Shown: positions 51,153 through 61,127 of the stretch, one piece after another | Layout of the letters: every line of letters begins with the position of its first letter | Numbering within the stretch: the first letter of the stretch is position 1 | NCBI RefSeq assembly: GCF_900637195.1 | Contig: NZ_LR134356.1 | Location: 3,782,001-3,846,000, forward strand | Source: Mycolicibacterium aurum | GTDB taxonomy: Bacteria; Actinomycetota; Actinomycetes; Mycobacteriales; Mycobacteriaceae | Direction: 5' to 3' | Length of the DNA stretch: 64,000 nucleotides | Position numbers and translations under genes: made by a program | The notes under the pieces: generated by a model | Told to the model about the DNA's origin: nothing | The model's input: the letters and a program-made list of their open reading frames with translations, nothing else | Database searches by the model: none

Positions 51153-52328
51153 ATGGGGATCGGTATGCACGCGTCCACACGCGCGGCACTCGCCGCGGCA
51201 ACAACGGCACTGACCGGTAGTGCGCTGGCATTCGCGCCTCCGCCACAACCGATTTCGCCCCCGTCGGCAGCGATGACAGTTCCCGTAGCGTTCGCCGCGG
51301 GCAGTGGCCGACTACTGCCGATCGCCGACGGTCAGGCGGCTGCGGCATGGCCGCAGCCGCTGCTGCTGCCGACCATCGTTCGCCAGTCCGGCACGCCCGC
51401 AGAGACGTTCGGGCCTACCGCATACACGGCGCTGGCCGCCACCGTTGCGCGGACACCCGACGAGCGCACGCCCGACGAGCGCATCAGCGCTGCGGCAGCG
51501 CAAGATCCGGCCGTGCTGAACACGGCGTCGGACATCATCGACGACGTCTACGCCTTCACGCGGTACTGGGCGAACTACGTATCGCTGGAGCTGGGCCCGT
51601 GGTTGATCAACTGGATCCCGTTCGGCTATCTGATATCCGACCAGATCCTGATCTGGTACCCGAATTTCGTGCTGCCCGTCGTCGACAGTTTCGTCTACGA
51701 CTTCCTGGATCCTGTGGTCAACGATCCACTGAATCTCGCGGTGTGGGCCGAGGGAATCAGCACCATCGTCGACACCGCCGTCACCGGTGTTCGGAACGGG
51801 ATCACCGCCGAGATCCAGTACATCCTGGACTTCGGCTGGTTCCCGTTCCCGCTGCCGCCCCTTCCGTCGTTCCCGCTGCCGGCGACATCGCTTGCCGGCG
51901 AAGAGGCTGCAGAGGCGGCGGTGGAACGTGCGACGGTAGACAGCGATGCGTCCGCGGCCGAATCAGACGTGGCGAGTCCCGCCGACGACGTGCGATCTGA
52001 CGACGGATCCGCCACGCCGGCAGACGGACTCACGCACGAGGAATCACCAGGGTCCGCCGACGACGCCGACGAGACAGACGAGACCGCGCCGGACCCGGTG
52101 GACGACGTCTCCGGCGATGTCGTCGACGGGACCGTCGTCGACGAGGGCGATGAGGGCTATGAGGGCGATGCCGATGTCGTCGAGGAGGCGGTCGAGGCCG
52201 ACGTCACGACCGACGCCGATACCGGCGCGGACGCCGCGGCGGACGGGGACCATGTCGAACCCGCCAGTGGCGACGCCCCCGCCGACAGCGACGGCGGTAC
52301 AGCCGCGTCCGGCTCCGAGACCGACTAG
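51153..52328 (+). CDS. Exported protein with a long acidic tail, unknown function
   Basis: A 391-residue protein. A signal peptide covers about residues 5-32 and cleaves near AFA. The central region (about 125-245) is rich in Trp, Tyr and Pro (YWANYVSLELGPWLINWIPFGYL). The last 140 residues are almost entirely Asp, Glu, Ala, Thr and Ser with no structure. Similar proteins occur in mycobacteria among exported low-complexity proteins, but I cannot name a family. ATG at 51153 or 51165. The second IS element is inserted three bases after its stop. Confidence 0.65.
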   Translation: MGIGMHASTRAALAAATTALTGSALAFAPPPQPISPPSAAMTVPVAFAAGSGRLLPIADGQAAAAWPQPLLLPTIVRQSGTPAETFGPTAYTALAATVARTPDERTPDERISAAAAQDPAVLNTASDIIDDVYAFTRYWANYVSLELGPWLINWIPFGYLISDQILIWYPNFVLPVVDSFVYDFLDPVVNDPLNLAVWAEGISTIVDTAVTGVRNGITAEIQYILDFGWFPFPLPPLPSFPLPATSLAGEEAAEAAVERATVDSDASAAESDVASPADDVRSDDGSATPADGLTHEESPGSADDADETDETAPDPVDDVSGDVVDGTVVDEGDEGYEGDADVVEEAVEADVTTDADTGADAAADGDHVEPASGDAPADSDGGTAASGSETD

Positions 52329-52345
52329 CTGTCCTGACGTGGGGC

Positions 52346-53715
52346 TGTTGAGCTTCGGTTGATTCTTGACGGATCTACTTCGGTTGATCCTTGACACTCG
52401 GTGTTTGGTGTCTAGGGCTCCACGCGGCTGCGTAGGGCCCGTTTGTTTCTTACCTCTCCCGTGCTTTTCCGTGCAGCGGTCTTGACCAGAACGTCACCGA
52501 TGTAGAAGCGCAGTAGCTCACCATCGACGTGGACATCACAGCGTGAGCCCGCGTAGTGGCGACCCAGGCTGACCTGTTGCCAGGACACGCAGACCACCCC
52601 GTTGGTGGTCACTTTGCGGCTGATCCAGTCCGAACCGGCTCGTTCGGCGCCCAGCCCCTCCTGCGGTGGTAGCGACACCGTCACGCTCGGCGCTGCGATA
52701 CCGGCGCTGAACTTCGATGCCGGTGTGGCCATCTGCAACGCTTGATGCGGGCGCTCGCTGTTATAGAACCTCACCCACTCGTCGAATGCCTGCTGCGCCA
52801 CCTTCGCATTCTTGAAAGCGCCATTGGCACTGAGGAACTCGATACGCACACTGCGATGGAACCGCTCGATCTTGCCGGTGGTGGTGGGCGATCGCGGCTG
52901 GGTCAGCAGGTGATCGATCCCGTGCTCACGACAGATCGCATCGAAGAGCACCTCCACCGGCGGATGGTTGAACCGACCGGTGAACACCTTGCCGTTATCC
53001 GTCAGAATCTGGGCCGGAGCCCCGTAAGTGGCCAGCGCATGCCGCAACCCGTCGCACACAGCCTTGGTACGTTCCCGGGCCATCACGGTGGCACACACGC
53101 ACATCCGGGAATGATCATCAACGCCGGTCAACACCTTCGCTGAGGTCCCGTCAGCCAACGCCACCCCGCCCACGACGTCCATCTGCCACAACTCCATCGG
53201 CGCGCCGCGTTCCCACCGCTTCCACTTGCGGGAGCGTCGATCCCGCAGATGCGGATCAATCATCTGTGCCCGCACCAACGCCCGATAGGCCGCCGATTCC
53301 GAGGGCACCGGGGTCACACCCCGCTTGCCCAGTTCGAACACCAAACGCCGCGGACCCCAATACGGTCGCGAGCGCCGCAACTCCAACAACGCCGCCTCCA
53401 CCTGCGCAGGCATCTGATGCGGACATGACGCCGGCCGATGCGACCGATCGATCAACCCCTCCAGGCCCTCGGCCTCATACCGGGCCAACCAGGCGTGCAG
53501 CGTCTGCCGCGACACCCCCACCTTTGACGCGACCTGCGAAATCGACAAACCATCGCTGATCACCGCCAACACAGCCTGATACCGCTGCTCCGCCACGCTC
53601 AACTCCCTCATTCAGGGAGTGTCAAGGATCAGCCGAAGCAACTGTCAAGCATCAGCCGAAACACTGTCGCCCATCAACCGAAGACGAAATGTCAGCCATC
53701 AACCGACCTAATACA
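52346..53715 (-). mobile_element. IS481-family insertion sequence, complete, 15-bp target duplication
   Basis: A 1370-bp element. Both ends begin TGT and share an imperfect terminal repeat around TCGGTTGAT-CTGAC. The 15-mer GTCCTGACGTGGGGC occurs directly outside each end (52331-52345 and 53716-53730), the expected target duplication. Subterminal 20-bp units of the form TTCGG-TGAT-CTTGAC are repeated twice at the left end and four times at the right. The right copy of the duplication contains the 3' six bases of the tRNA gene. Confidence 0.88.
52412..53611 (-). CDS. IS481-family DDE transposase
   Basis: A 399-residue transposase. The N-terminal helix-turn-helix reads SISQVASKVGVSRQTLHAWLARYE near residue 23. 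The catalytic core has Asp in WQMDVVGGVAL, Asp in LTDNGKVF and Glu in TGKIERFHRSV. About 100 extra C-terminal residues compared with the element at 5453 are typical of the longer IS481 subgroup. Start is ATG at 53611. Confidence 0.93.
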   Translation of the reverse strand: MRELSVAEQRYQAVLAVISDGLSISQVASKVGVSRQTLHAWLARYEAEGLEGLIDRSHRPASCPHQMPAQVEAALLELRRSRPYWGPRRLVFELGKRGVTPVPSESAAYRALVRAQMIDPHLRDRRSRKWKRWERGAPMELWQMDVVGGVALADGTSAKVLTGVDDHSRMCVCATVMARERTKAVCDGLRHALATYGAPAQILTDNGKVFTGRFNHPPVEVLFDAICREHGIDHLLTQPRSPTTTGKIERFHRSVRIEFLSANGAFKNAKVAQQAFDEWVRFYNSERPHQALQMATPASKFSAGIAAPSVTVSLPPQEGLGAERAGSDWISRKVTTNGVVCVSWQQVSLGRHYAGSRCDVHVDGELLRFYIGDVLVKTAARKSTGEVRNKRALRSRVEP

Positions 53716-53724
53716 GTCCTGACG

Positions 53725-53798
53725 TGGGGCGGGCGGGGCTCGAACCCGCGACCAATGGATTATGAGTCCACGGCTCTAACCGACTGAGCTACCGCCCC
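53725..53798 (-). tRNA. tRNA-Met (CAT anticodon)
   Basis: A 74-base cloverleaf. The acceptor stem GGGGCGG pairs with CCGCCCC, with discriminator A. The D arm reads GCTCAGTCGGTTAGAGC and the anticodon stem GTGGA/TCCAT encloses CTCATAA. The T arm has GGGTTCGAGCCC. CAT could also be a lysidine-modified tRNA-Ile2; elongator Met is the default. No encoded CCA. The first six 3' bases lie in the target duplication of the neighbouring IS, and the gene is intact. Confidence 0.93.
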
Positions 53799-53837
53799 CG
53801 ACGCGTGTGCGCGGCCACCATGGTCGCATACGGCCGG

Positions 53838-54680
53838 TCAGGCGAATATCGTCTGCCCCTGCTCGTCGACCTCGTACCGTTCGGTGCCCTCGGCCACCCG
53901 CGGCGCGTCGGCCGCCATCGCCACCGCAATCTTGTTGGCGGCGTTGCGCATCACGTCCAGCGTGAGCTCCAGCATCTGCTTCTCGGAGAAGTGCCTGCGG
54001 ACACCGTCGACGACATCCTGATCGATGCTGGACGGGGACCAGATCAGCGCGTCGACGTAGCGCAGCGCGGCCTTGTGCGCCTCGGACAAGCCCTGCGCCG
54101 ACTCGAACTCGGCGATCTGGACGTAGAGCTCCTCGGACCCACCGGCGTCGAGGGCATGCCCCTCACGCAGCGACTTACACAGCCGGCAGTTGTGCGCTTC
54201 CGCCCCGCGCAGCCGCACCACCTCCGTGGTCACCGCATCGAGCTCGTGCAGTCGCGCCACCGCGGGCACGAATCCGCCGAGCACCTTCGCGACCGGATCG
54301 GCGTCACGGTCGATCTCGACCTCGGCCGTCCAGCCGGGCCTGCCCAGCCCCAGCGCGTCACACCCGGCCCAGACCCGTGGCAGGAAGTCGGCGAGGAAGA
54401 TGGCGACAACGACGCGGAACGCATCGTCACCCCAGGCTTCCACGAAGCGGGCGCGCTGGTTGTCGCCGATACCCGTGACGTCCACCGCGAACTGCTCGGC
54501 AAACGCCACCAGGATCGCTTCCCTGTCTGTCCGCTCGTCCGGCACATCGGCGGGCGGGGGCACCGGCGGCAGCGCCAACGCCCGACCACACGTCAACCGG
54601 ATCAGGGTGTCGGCCCGCTCGTCACCCGAGGACAACGAGGCGAGACGGGCCAGTCGCTGCGGCAACTCGACAGAGGTCAC
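53838..54680 (-). CDS. AhpD-like/carboxymuconolactone decarboxylase family protein
   Basis: A 280-residue helical protein. The block LRGAEAHNCRLCKSLREGHAL near residue 157 contains the CxxC redox pair and nearby His/Glu of AhpD-like peroxidases. A second helical half precedes it. A thiol peroxidase role is inferred; the partner is unknown. GTG at 54680 follows GGAAG. It lies 7 bp after the pmbA stop and is probably cotranscribed with it. Confidence 0.75.
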   Translation of the reverse strand: MTSVELPQRLARLASLSSGDERADTLIRLTCGRALALPPVPPPADVPDERTDREAILVAFAEQFAVDVTGIGDNQRARFVEAWGDDAFRVVVAIFLADFLPRVWAGCDALGLGRPGWTAEVEIDRDADPVAKVLGGFVPAVARLHELDAVTTEVVRLRGAEAHNCRLCKSLREGHALDAGGSEELYVQIAEFESAQGLSEAHKAALRYVDALIWSPSSIDQDVVDGVRRHFSEKQMLELTLDVMRNAANKIAVAMAADAPRVAEGTERYEVDEQGQTIFA

Positions 54681-54687
54681 TTCCGCA

Positions 54688-56061
54688 TTATTGCGCCTGA
54701 CTGACCGATGACATGAAGAAGTCGGGGATCCGTAGCGACGGCATCTGCGCCCGCGTGGCCCAGTCGCCCCACTCGCGCGGCAAGGTGACCTCGCTGACGC
54801 CGGCCTCGGTGGCGCGCCGCACCAGGTCCAGCGGGCTCTCGTTGAACCGGAAGTTGTTCACCGCGGCGGTGACCCGACCGTCTTCCACCAGATACACCCC
54901 GTCGCGCGTCAGGCCGGTCAGCAGCAGTACCGACGGATCGACCTCGCGGATGTACCACATCGTCGACAGCAGCAGCCCGCGCTCGGTGCCGGCGATCATG
55001 TCCTGCAGGCTGGCCGTTCCGCCGGTCATCAGCAGGTTGTCCGCGCCCATCGCCACCGGGGCATCGAACTCCGCCGCCGCCGCTCTGGAGTAGGCCAGCG
55101 CGTTGATGACACCGTCGCGGATCCAGTCCACCCGGTCGATCGCCAGTCCGTTGTCGAACACCGACGACCGCTCCGACGAGCTGGTCGCGGTCACGAACGG
55201 GGTGCACTCCAGCCCGGGCGCACCGGGGTCGGAGTACAGCGTCAACGGCAGAGACGTCAGCCTCTCCCCCACCCGGGTGCCACCGCCCGGCGCCGCCAGC
55301 GCGGTGCGGCCCTCTTGGGCACCTCGGCCGCCCATCGTCCACGACAGGTAGATCATCATGTCCGCGACAGTCGACGGCGGCATGATCGTCTCGTACCGGC
55401 CCGCCGGTAGCTCGACGGTGCGCTGCGCCCACGACAGCCTCAGCGCCAGATCGTCGAGCATCGAATCGATTGGCACGGCGGTGAAGTCGGGTGTCCCGAC
55501 GCCCACCCAGGCGCTGGCTCCGTCGCGTTTGGCGTTGACCTCCACCGAACCGTTGGGCTGGGTGAAACGGCGGCGCAGACCGTTGGAGGTCGCGACGAAC
55601 GTGGTCTCGAGGATGTGCCGCGCATACCCGAACAGCGTGTCGCTGCCCCGAAACCCGCGGGTCAGCCCCTGTGCCACCTCGCCGAACACCTCGGCGCCCG
55701 TGCGGGGCGTGGGGTGGTCCCAGTCGGCGGGTGCGTCCCCGCCGGGCAATGGCGGAGCGCTGTCCCGCGCGGGCGGCGCGACAGCCGCCGCCTGCTGGGA
55801 CGCCGCCACCAGGTCAGTGATGGCGGCGGGGTCCACGGCGCTGGACCGGACCGATCCGACGTGGGCGTCGTCACCCTGTCGCACAATCGAAATGACGGTC
55901 GTGGTGCGGCCCGTCGACTCACCGTTGGTGGTCATCGTGTTGTTGGCCCACCGCAGCGACGCGTCGACCCGGTCGGTCACCACCACGATGGTCTCGTCTG
56001 CGCGGCCCAACCGACGTGCTTCGGCCAGCGCGATCTCGGTGACCTTCTGTGCGCCGATCAT
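54688..56061 (-). CDS. pmbA: PmbA/TldE-type metalloprotease subunit
   Basis: A 457-residue protein of the TldD/PmbA family, the subunit without the zinc motif. It pairs with TldD to form a protease that degrades unfolded peptides and matures some modified peptides. The sequence shows the family's glycine-rich core and a C-terminal NFRFNESPLDLV region. ATG at 56061 begins four bases after the TldD stop; the open frame to 56109 is inside TldD. Confidence 0.88.
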   Translation of the reverse strand: MIGAQKVTEIALAEARRLGRADETIVVVTDRVDASLRWANNTMTTNGESTGRTTTVISIVRQGDDAHVGSVRSSAVDPAAITDLVAASQQAAAVAPPARDSAPPLPGGDAPADWDHPTPRTGAEVFGEVAQGLTRGFRGSDTLFGYARHILETTFVATSNGLRRRFTQPNGSVEVNAKRDGASAWVGVGTPDFTAVPIDSMLDDLALRLSWAQRTVELPAGRYETIMPPSTVADMMIYLSWTMGGRGAQEGRTALAAPGGGTRVGERLTSLPLTLYSDPGAPGLECTPFVTATSSSERSSVFDNGLAIDRVDWIRDGVINALAYSRAAAAEFDAPVAMGADNLLMTGGTASLQDMIAGTERGLLLSTMWYIREVDPSVLLLTGLTRDGVYLVEDGRVTAAVNNFRFNESPLDLVRRATEAGVSEVTLPREWGDWATRAQMPSLRIPDFFMSSVSQAQ

Positions 56062-56065
56062 CGCT

Positions 56066-57592
<1,527 letters not shown>

Positions 57593-57618
57593 GCCTTCAC
57601 ACCGTAGTCGGCGACCGG

Positions 57619-58470
57619 TCAGCGCCGGATACCGCTGGTACCCAGAATCGTGAGCTCCAGCGCCAGCGCTGCACCGCACACCACCGTGACGATGGCGAAC
57701 GCCAACCAGTCCCGAAGTTTGGGTCCCGACGGGGCCGCCGAGATCTGGCCGGCGCCACCGCGCGCGGTGATGGCGTCACCCATCTCGTCGGCGCGGCGCA
57801 GCGCGACGGTGATCGCGGCGGCCAGCAGGTCCACCAGTTCGGCGGCCAACTGGCGCAGCCGCGCCCGCCCGCGCTCGTCGGAGACCTCCCTGGGCCGCAA
57901 CCTCCTGGCCGCGTACAGGATGGCGAATTCGTCGAACAGCATCGGAAATGCCCTCAGCGCCAACGCAAGCGTGACCGCCCAATCGTCGACCGGTATGCGC
58001 AACGCCCGCAACGGGCGTCCGAGTTTGGCGACCGCGGGAGCCACCTCGGCGACGTTGGTTGTCCACGACACCATCGCGCCCAGACCGAGCAGCACGATGG
58101 CCAGCGAGGTGATGCGCAGGAAATTGAGCAGGCCGCCGAGACCGAGGTCGAGCGCGCCGACGCCGACGACCGGATCACCGCCGGCGAAGGCCGCGGTGAG
58201 CCCGCCCAGGAAGAGAAGGAACCATAACCACACCGGGACACCCGGCAGCACTCCACGCGGAATATGGGCGAGCCAGGCCGCCGCGACCACCAGCAGCGCA
58301 ACCGCGCCGATCGGGACCCAACCCGGATAGAACGTCAGGAGCACCCCGATCGCCGCGACGATGAGAAGTTTCGATCCGGCCCAGAGTTCGTGGATGACAG
58401 TGCGTCCCGGCACGGGGCGCAACAGCACCACCTGCCTGCGGGGCTTGCGCGGCGATGCGGCGGCGGTCAT
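57619..58470 (-). CDS. ECF transporter transmembrane protein EcfT (Rv2325c type)
   Basis: A 283-residue integral membrane protein with about five spans and the EcfT coupling region (ARGGAG near 225 and ALALRAFPMLFDEF near 150). In energy-coupling-factor transporters it links the substrate-binding protein to the ATPases. ATG at 58470 overlaps the upstream stop (ATGA). Together with the next gene it forms a two-gene vitamin or metal importer; the substrate is not known. Confidence 0.87.
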   Translation of the reverse strand: MTAAASPRKPRRQVVLLRPVPGRTVIHELWAGSKLLIVAAIGVLLTFYPGWVPIGAVALLVVAAAWLAHIPRGVLPGVPVWLWFLLFLGGLTAAFAGGDPVVGVGALDLGLGGLLNFLRITSLAIVLLGLGAMVSWTTNVAEVAPAVAKLGRPLRALRIPVDDWAVTLALALRAFPMLFDEFAILYAARRLRPREVSDERGRARLRQLAAELVDLLAAAITVALRRADEMGDAITARGGAGQISAAPSGPKLRDWLAFAIVTVVCGAALALELTILGTSGIRR

Positions 58471-60512
58471 GCCATTCCTCCCGCCGCGGTGGGGGCCGTG
58501 GCGAGCACGCCGCCCTCGAGGTGAAGGGTGCGCGGGCACAGCTCCTCCAGACCGGCGAAGTCGTGCGAGATCACGATGACGGTCAGGTACTCGCGGCGGC
58601 GCAGGTCCTGCAGCAGCCGCAGCAGTCCGCGCTGGGACGCGGCGTCCAGCCCGGCCAGCGGCTCGTCGAGGATGAGCACACGCGGTGAGCGGGCGAGCAG
58701 CCCTGCCAGCACCACGCGTCGCATCTGACCACCGCTGAGCTGCTCAATCCGCCGGGAGGCCAGGGTCGGGTCGAGGCCCACCATGTTCAGGGCCTGGGTC
58801 ACTCGGGCCTGGTCGTACTTGGAGAATCCGGCCGCCGAGGCGATCTCCAGCGCCACGTGGCTGCGCATCAGCTGCAATCGGGCGGCCTGAAATGAAATGG
58901 CCACAGCGCCAACCTGTTCCGACATGGGTTTGCCGTCGAGCAGGCAGCTGCCGGTGGTGGGCACCGTCAGGCCGGCCATGATCCACGCCAGGGTGGACTT
59001 GCCGGAGCCGTTGAGCCCGTGGATCAGAACGCCGTCGCCCTCGTGGACGGTGAAGTCGATGTCGCTCAATGCAGCCTTCGCCCATGGGGTTCCGCTGCCG
59101 TATTCGTGCCCGACGCCGCGCAGCTCGAGGACGGGCGCACCGCGGGGCGTTTCGTCGTGGGTGGCCGATGGCGCCTCCGCCGTCTCCACCATCTCGGCGT
59201 TGTCCGCGCTGGCTCCGTTGCCGGCGAGTGTGACGGTGCGGTCGGCGGCGTCGGCCTCGTCGTTGTAGTGGGTGATGTGCACCAGGGCGGTGCTGTGCCG
59301 CGAGGTCAGCCCGGACAACACCGCCATCAGCCCGTCACGGCCCTCCTGGTCGACCATGCTGGTCACCTCATCGGCGATCAGGAGCGACGGTTCCCTTGCC
59401 AGTGCACCCGCGACGGCAAGACGCTGCAGTTCGCCGCCCGACAGTCCGCCGGTGTCGCGTTCGGCGAGTCCCTCCAGGCCGACCTCGGCGAGCAGCTGCT
59501 CCACGTCGGTCGACGTGCCGGGCGGCAGGCCCCACACGACGTCGTCGGCGACACGCGTGCCCAGGACCTGACTCTCGGGGTGCTGCATCACCACGGCGGT
59601 ACCGCCGAGCTTGCCCAGGCCCACCGCCCCCGGACGTTCCACTGTTCCGGCGCTGGGCTCACGACCCGACAGCACCAGCATCAGAGTGGTCTTGCCGGAG
59701 CCGTTGGCCCCGGTCACGGCCACGTGTTCACCCGGCTGCACGTCCAGCGACACGGGACCGAGCGCGTCCTGCTTGGCGTTCGGATAGCGGAACCGGATGT
59801 CGGTCAGGTGCAGCGGCACGGGTGCGATCACCCCGTCGTCGGCCGACGCCTCCAGTTTGTGGACGTCGGACACCCCGGACAGGCGGCCCAGCACCCGGGA
59901 GAGCGCCCACCATCCGACGAGGGTGACGAAGGTGATGCTGACGATGCCCATGGCGAAGAACAGGACCGGCCAGTAGCTCAGCAGCGTCGCGAAATCGCGC
60001 GTCATCCGTTCGGCGATCGGTTCCATTCCGGGCACGCGTTCGATGACGGCCGCCAGGCCGGTGATGTTGGCGGTCACCGAGTCGAAGATCAGATTCCGCA
60101 GCCGGCTCAGGATCGCCAGTGCGGCGACGGTTGCCGCTCCGAACAGGGCGCCCGCCACGATCGCGCACGCGAACACCGTGGGCGTGCCCCGGCCGCGCCG
60201 CCGGACGACGCCGGTCAGGCCGCCGATGTACGCGCAGTTCAGCACCGTCATGAAACCGCCCATACCGGCGATCAGGAAAGCCACCAACCCACCGGCCACC
60301 AGGGCGGCGAGCAGCACCCGCAGCCGGTAGCGATACGCGAGCAGGCCCATCGGCACCGTTCCCAGCAGCGAGAGGCCCCCGGCGAACGGGACGACGACCG
60401 CGATGATGGCGATGGCGGCGCACAACGCCGCCATGACGGCGGCCTGGGCAAGCTCCACCGGTTGCAACGGTCCCGTCCGTCGAGGAGTGCTCTCCGGGCC
60501 GGCCGCGGTCAT
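58467..60512 (-). CDS. Fused ECF S-component/two ABC ATPase domains (Rv2326c type)
   Basis: A 681-residue fusion. Residues 1-215 are hydrophobic with about five or six spans, resembling a substrate-binding membrane component. Residues 225-440 are the first ABC ATPase (TGANGSGKTTLM Walker A, LSGGELQR signature, LLIADE Walker B). Residues 470-680 are the second (HGLNGSGKSTLA, LSGGQMRR, VLILDEP). M. tuberculosis Rv2326c has the same plan. ATG at 60512; the longer frame begins at 60572. Confidence 0.88.
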   Translation of the reverse strand: MTAAGPESTPRRTGPLQPVELAQAAVMAALCAAIAIIAVVVPFAGGLSLLGTVPMGLLAYRYRLRVLLAALVAGGLVAFLIAGMGGFMTVLNCAYIGGLTGVVRRRGRGTPTVFACAIVAGALFGAATVAALAILSRLRNLIFDSVTANITGLAAVIERVPGMEPIAERMTRDFATLLSYWPVLFFAMGIVSITFVTLVGWWALSRVLGRLSGVSDVHKLEASADDGVIAPVPLHLTDIRFRYPNAKQDALGPVSLDVQPGEHVAVTGANGSGKTTLMLVLSGREPSAGTVERPGAVGLGKLGGTAVVMQHPESQVLGTRVADDVVWGLPPGTSTDVEQLLAEVGLEGLAERDTGGLSGGELQRLAVAGALAREPSLLIADEVTSMVDQEGRDGLMAVLSGLTSRHSTALVHITHYNDEADAADRTVTLAGNGASADNAEMVETAEAPSATHDETPRGAPVLELRGVGHEYGSGTPWAKAALSDIDFTVHEGDGVLIHGLNGSGKSTLAWIMAGLTVPTTGSCLLDGKPMSEQVGAVAISFQAARLQLMRSHVALEIASAAGFSKYDQARVTQALNMVGLDPTLASRRIEQLSGGQMRRVVLAGLLARSPRVLILDEPLAGLDAASQRGLLRLLQDLRRREYLTVIVISHDFAGLEELCPRTLHLEGGVLATAPTAAGGMA

Positions 60513-60590
60513 CTCACGATTCTGCCAGTCGACACACAGCACACCGCAGCGCAGCCTTGTGACCGGCAACACAACGTGGCAAAACTTGAA

Positions 60591-60607
60591 TATATAGTAA
60601 ACCTATG
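60591..60607 (+). promoter_or_regulatory. MarR operator candidate, marR promoter copy
   Basis: TATATAGTAAACCTATG lies six bases before the marR ATG. The same 17-base pattern (TATATAG-NN-AACCTATG) recurs in inverse orientation before the MFS gene. Confidence 0.65.
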
Positions 60608-60612
60608 TAATC

Positions 60613-61062
60613 ATGACGGCCATGTCGTCGACGCTTGGCGCGGACCTGCTCGCCGTGGTGGCCCGGCTCAACCGCCTGGCCAATCAACGGGTCCGCATGC
60701 CGGTCCCCTTCGCGCAGGCGCGGCTGCTGTCCACCATCGAGGATAAGGGTGAGGCGCGAATCTCCGACCTCGCCGCGCTGGACCACTGCTCGCAGCCCAC
60801 CATGACCACCCAGGTCCGCCGGCTCGAAGACGCCGGGATGGTGACCCGCACCGCCGACCCCAGTGACGCCCGCGCCGTGCGAATCCGCATCACACCCGAG
60901 GGTGTCGCCGCACTGCGCCAGGCCCGGCTGGACCGGGGCGCGGCCGTCGACCCCTACCTGGACCGGCTGTCCGATGCCGATCGCAAGACCCTCACCGAGG
61001 CCGTGGTGGTGCTGCGCGCGCTTGTCGAGGATGCCACCACATCGAGCCCGTCTGCGCGCTAG
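60613..61062 (+). CDS. MarR family transcriptional regulator
   Basis: A 149-residue winged-helix regulator with a recognition segment EARISDLAALDHCSQPTMTTQVRRLEDAGMVTRT near residue 45 and long dimerisation helices at both ends. It precedes an MFS exporter by 65 bp, the classic repressor-pump pair. ATG at 60613 (or 60622). Both promoters share a 17-base motif, so it probably represses itself and the pump. Confidence 0.87.
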   Translation: MTAMSSTLGADLLAVVARLNRLANQRVRMPVPFAQARLLSTIEDKGEARISDLAALDHCSQPTMTTQVRRLEDAGMVTRTADPSDARAVRIRITPEGVAALRQARLDRGAAVDPYLDRLSDADRKTLTEAVVVLRALVEDATTSSPSAR

Positions 61063-61102
61063 ACAACGCCACGGCGGTAGGTCGCCTCGAGTTGAACAAA
61101 CC

Positions 61103-61119
61103 CATAGGTTCTCTATATA
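61103..61119 (-). promoter_or_regulatory. MarR operator candidate, MFS promoter copy
   Basis: On the minus strand this reads TATATAGAGAACCTATG. It ends nine bases before the MFS ATG, where a bound repressor would block transcription or initiation. Confidence 0.65.
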
Positions 61120-61127
61120 GTCCCCCT

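Noticed and set aside
59019..60746. 575-codon plus-strand frame across the ECF ATPase fusion and marR.
   Set aside because: Antisense to two ABC ATPase domains with complete Walker motifs.
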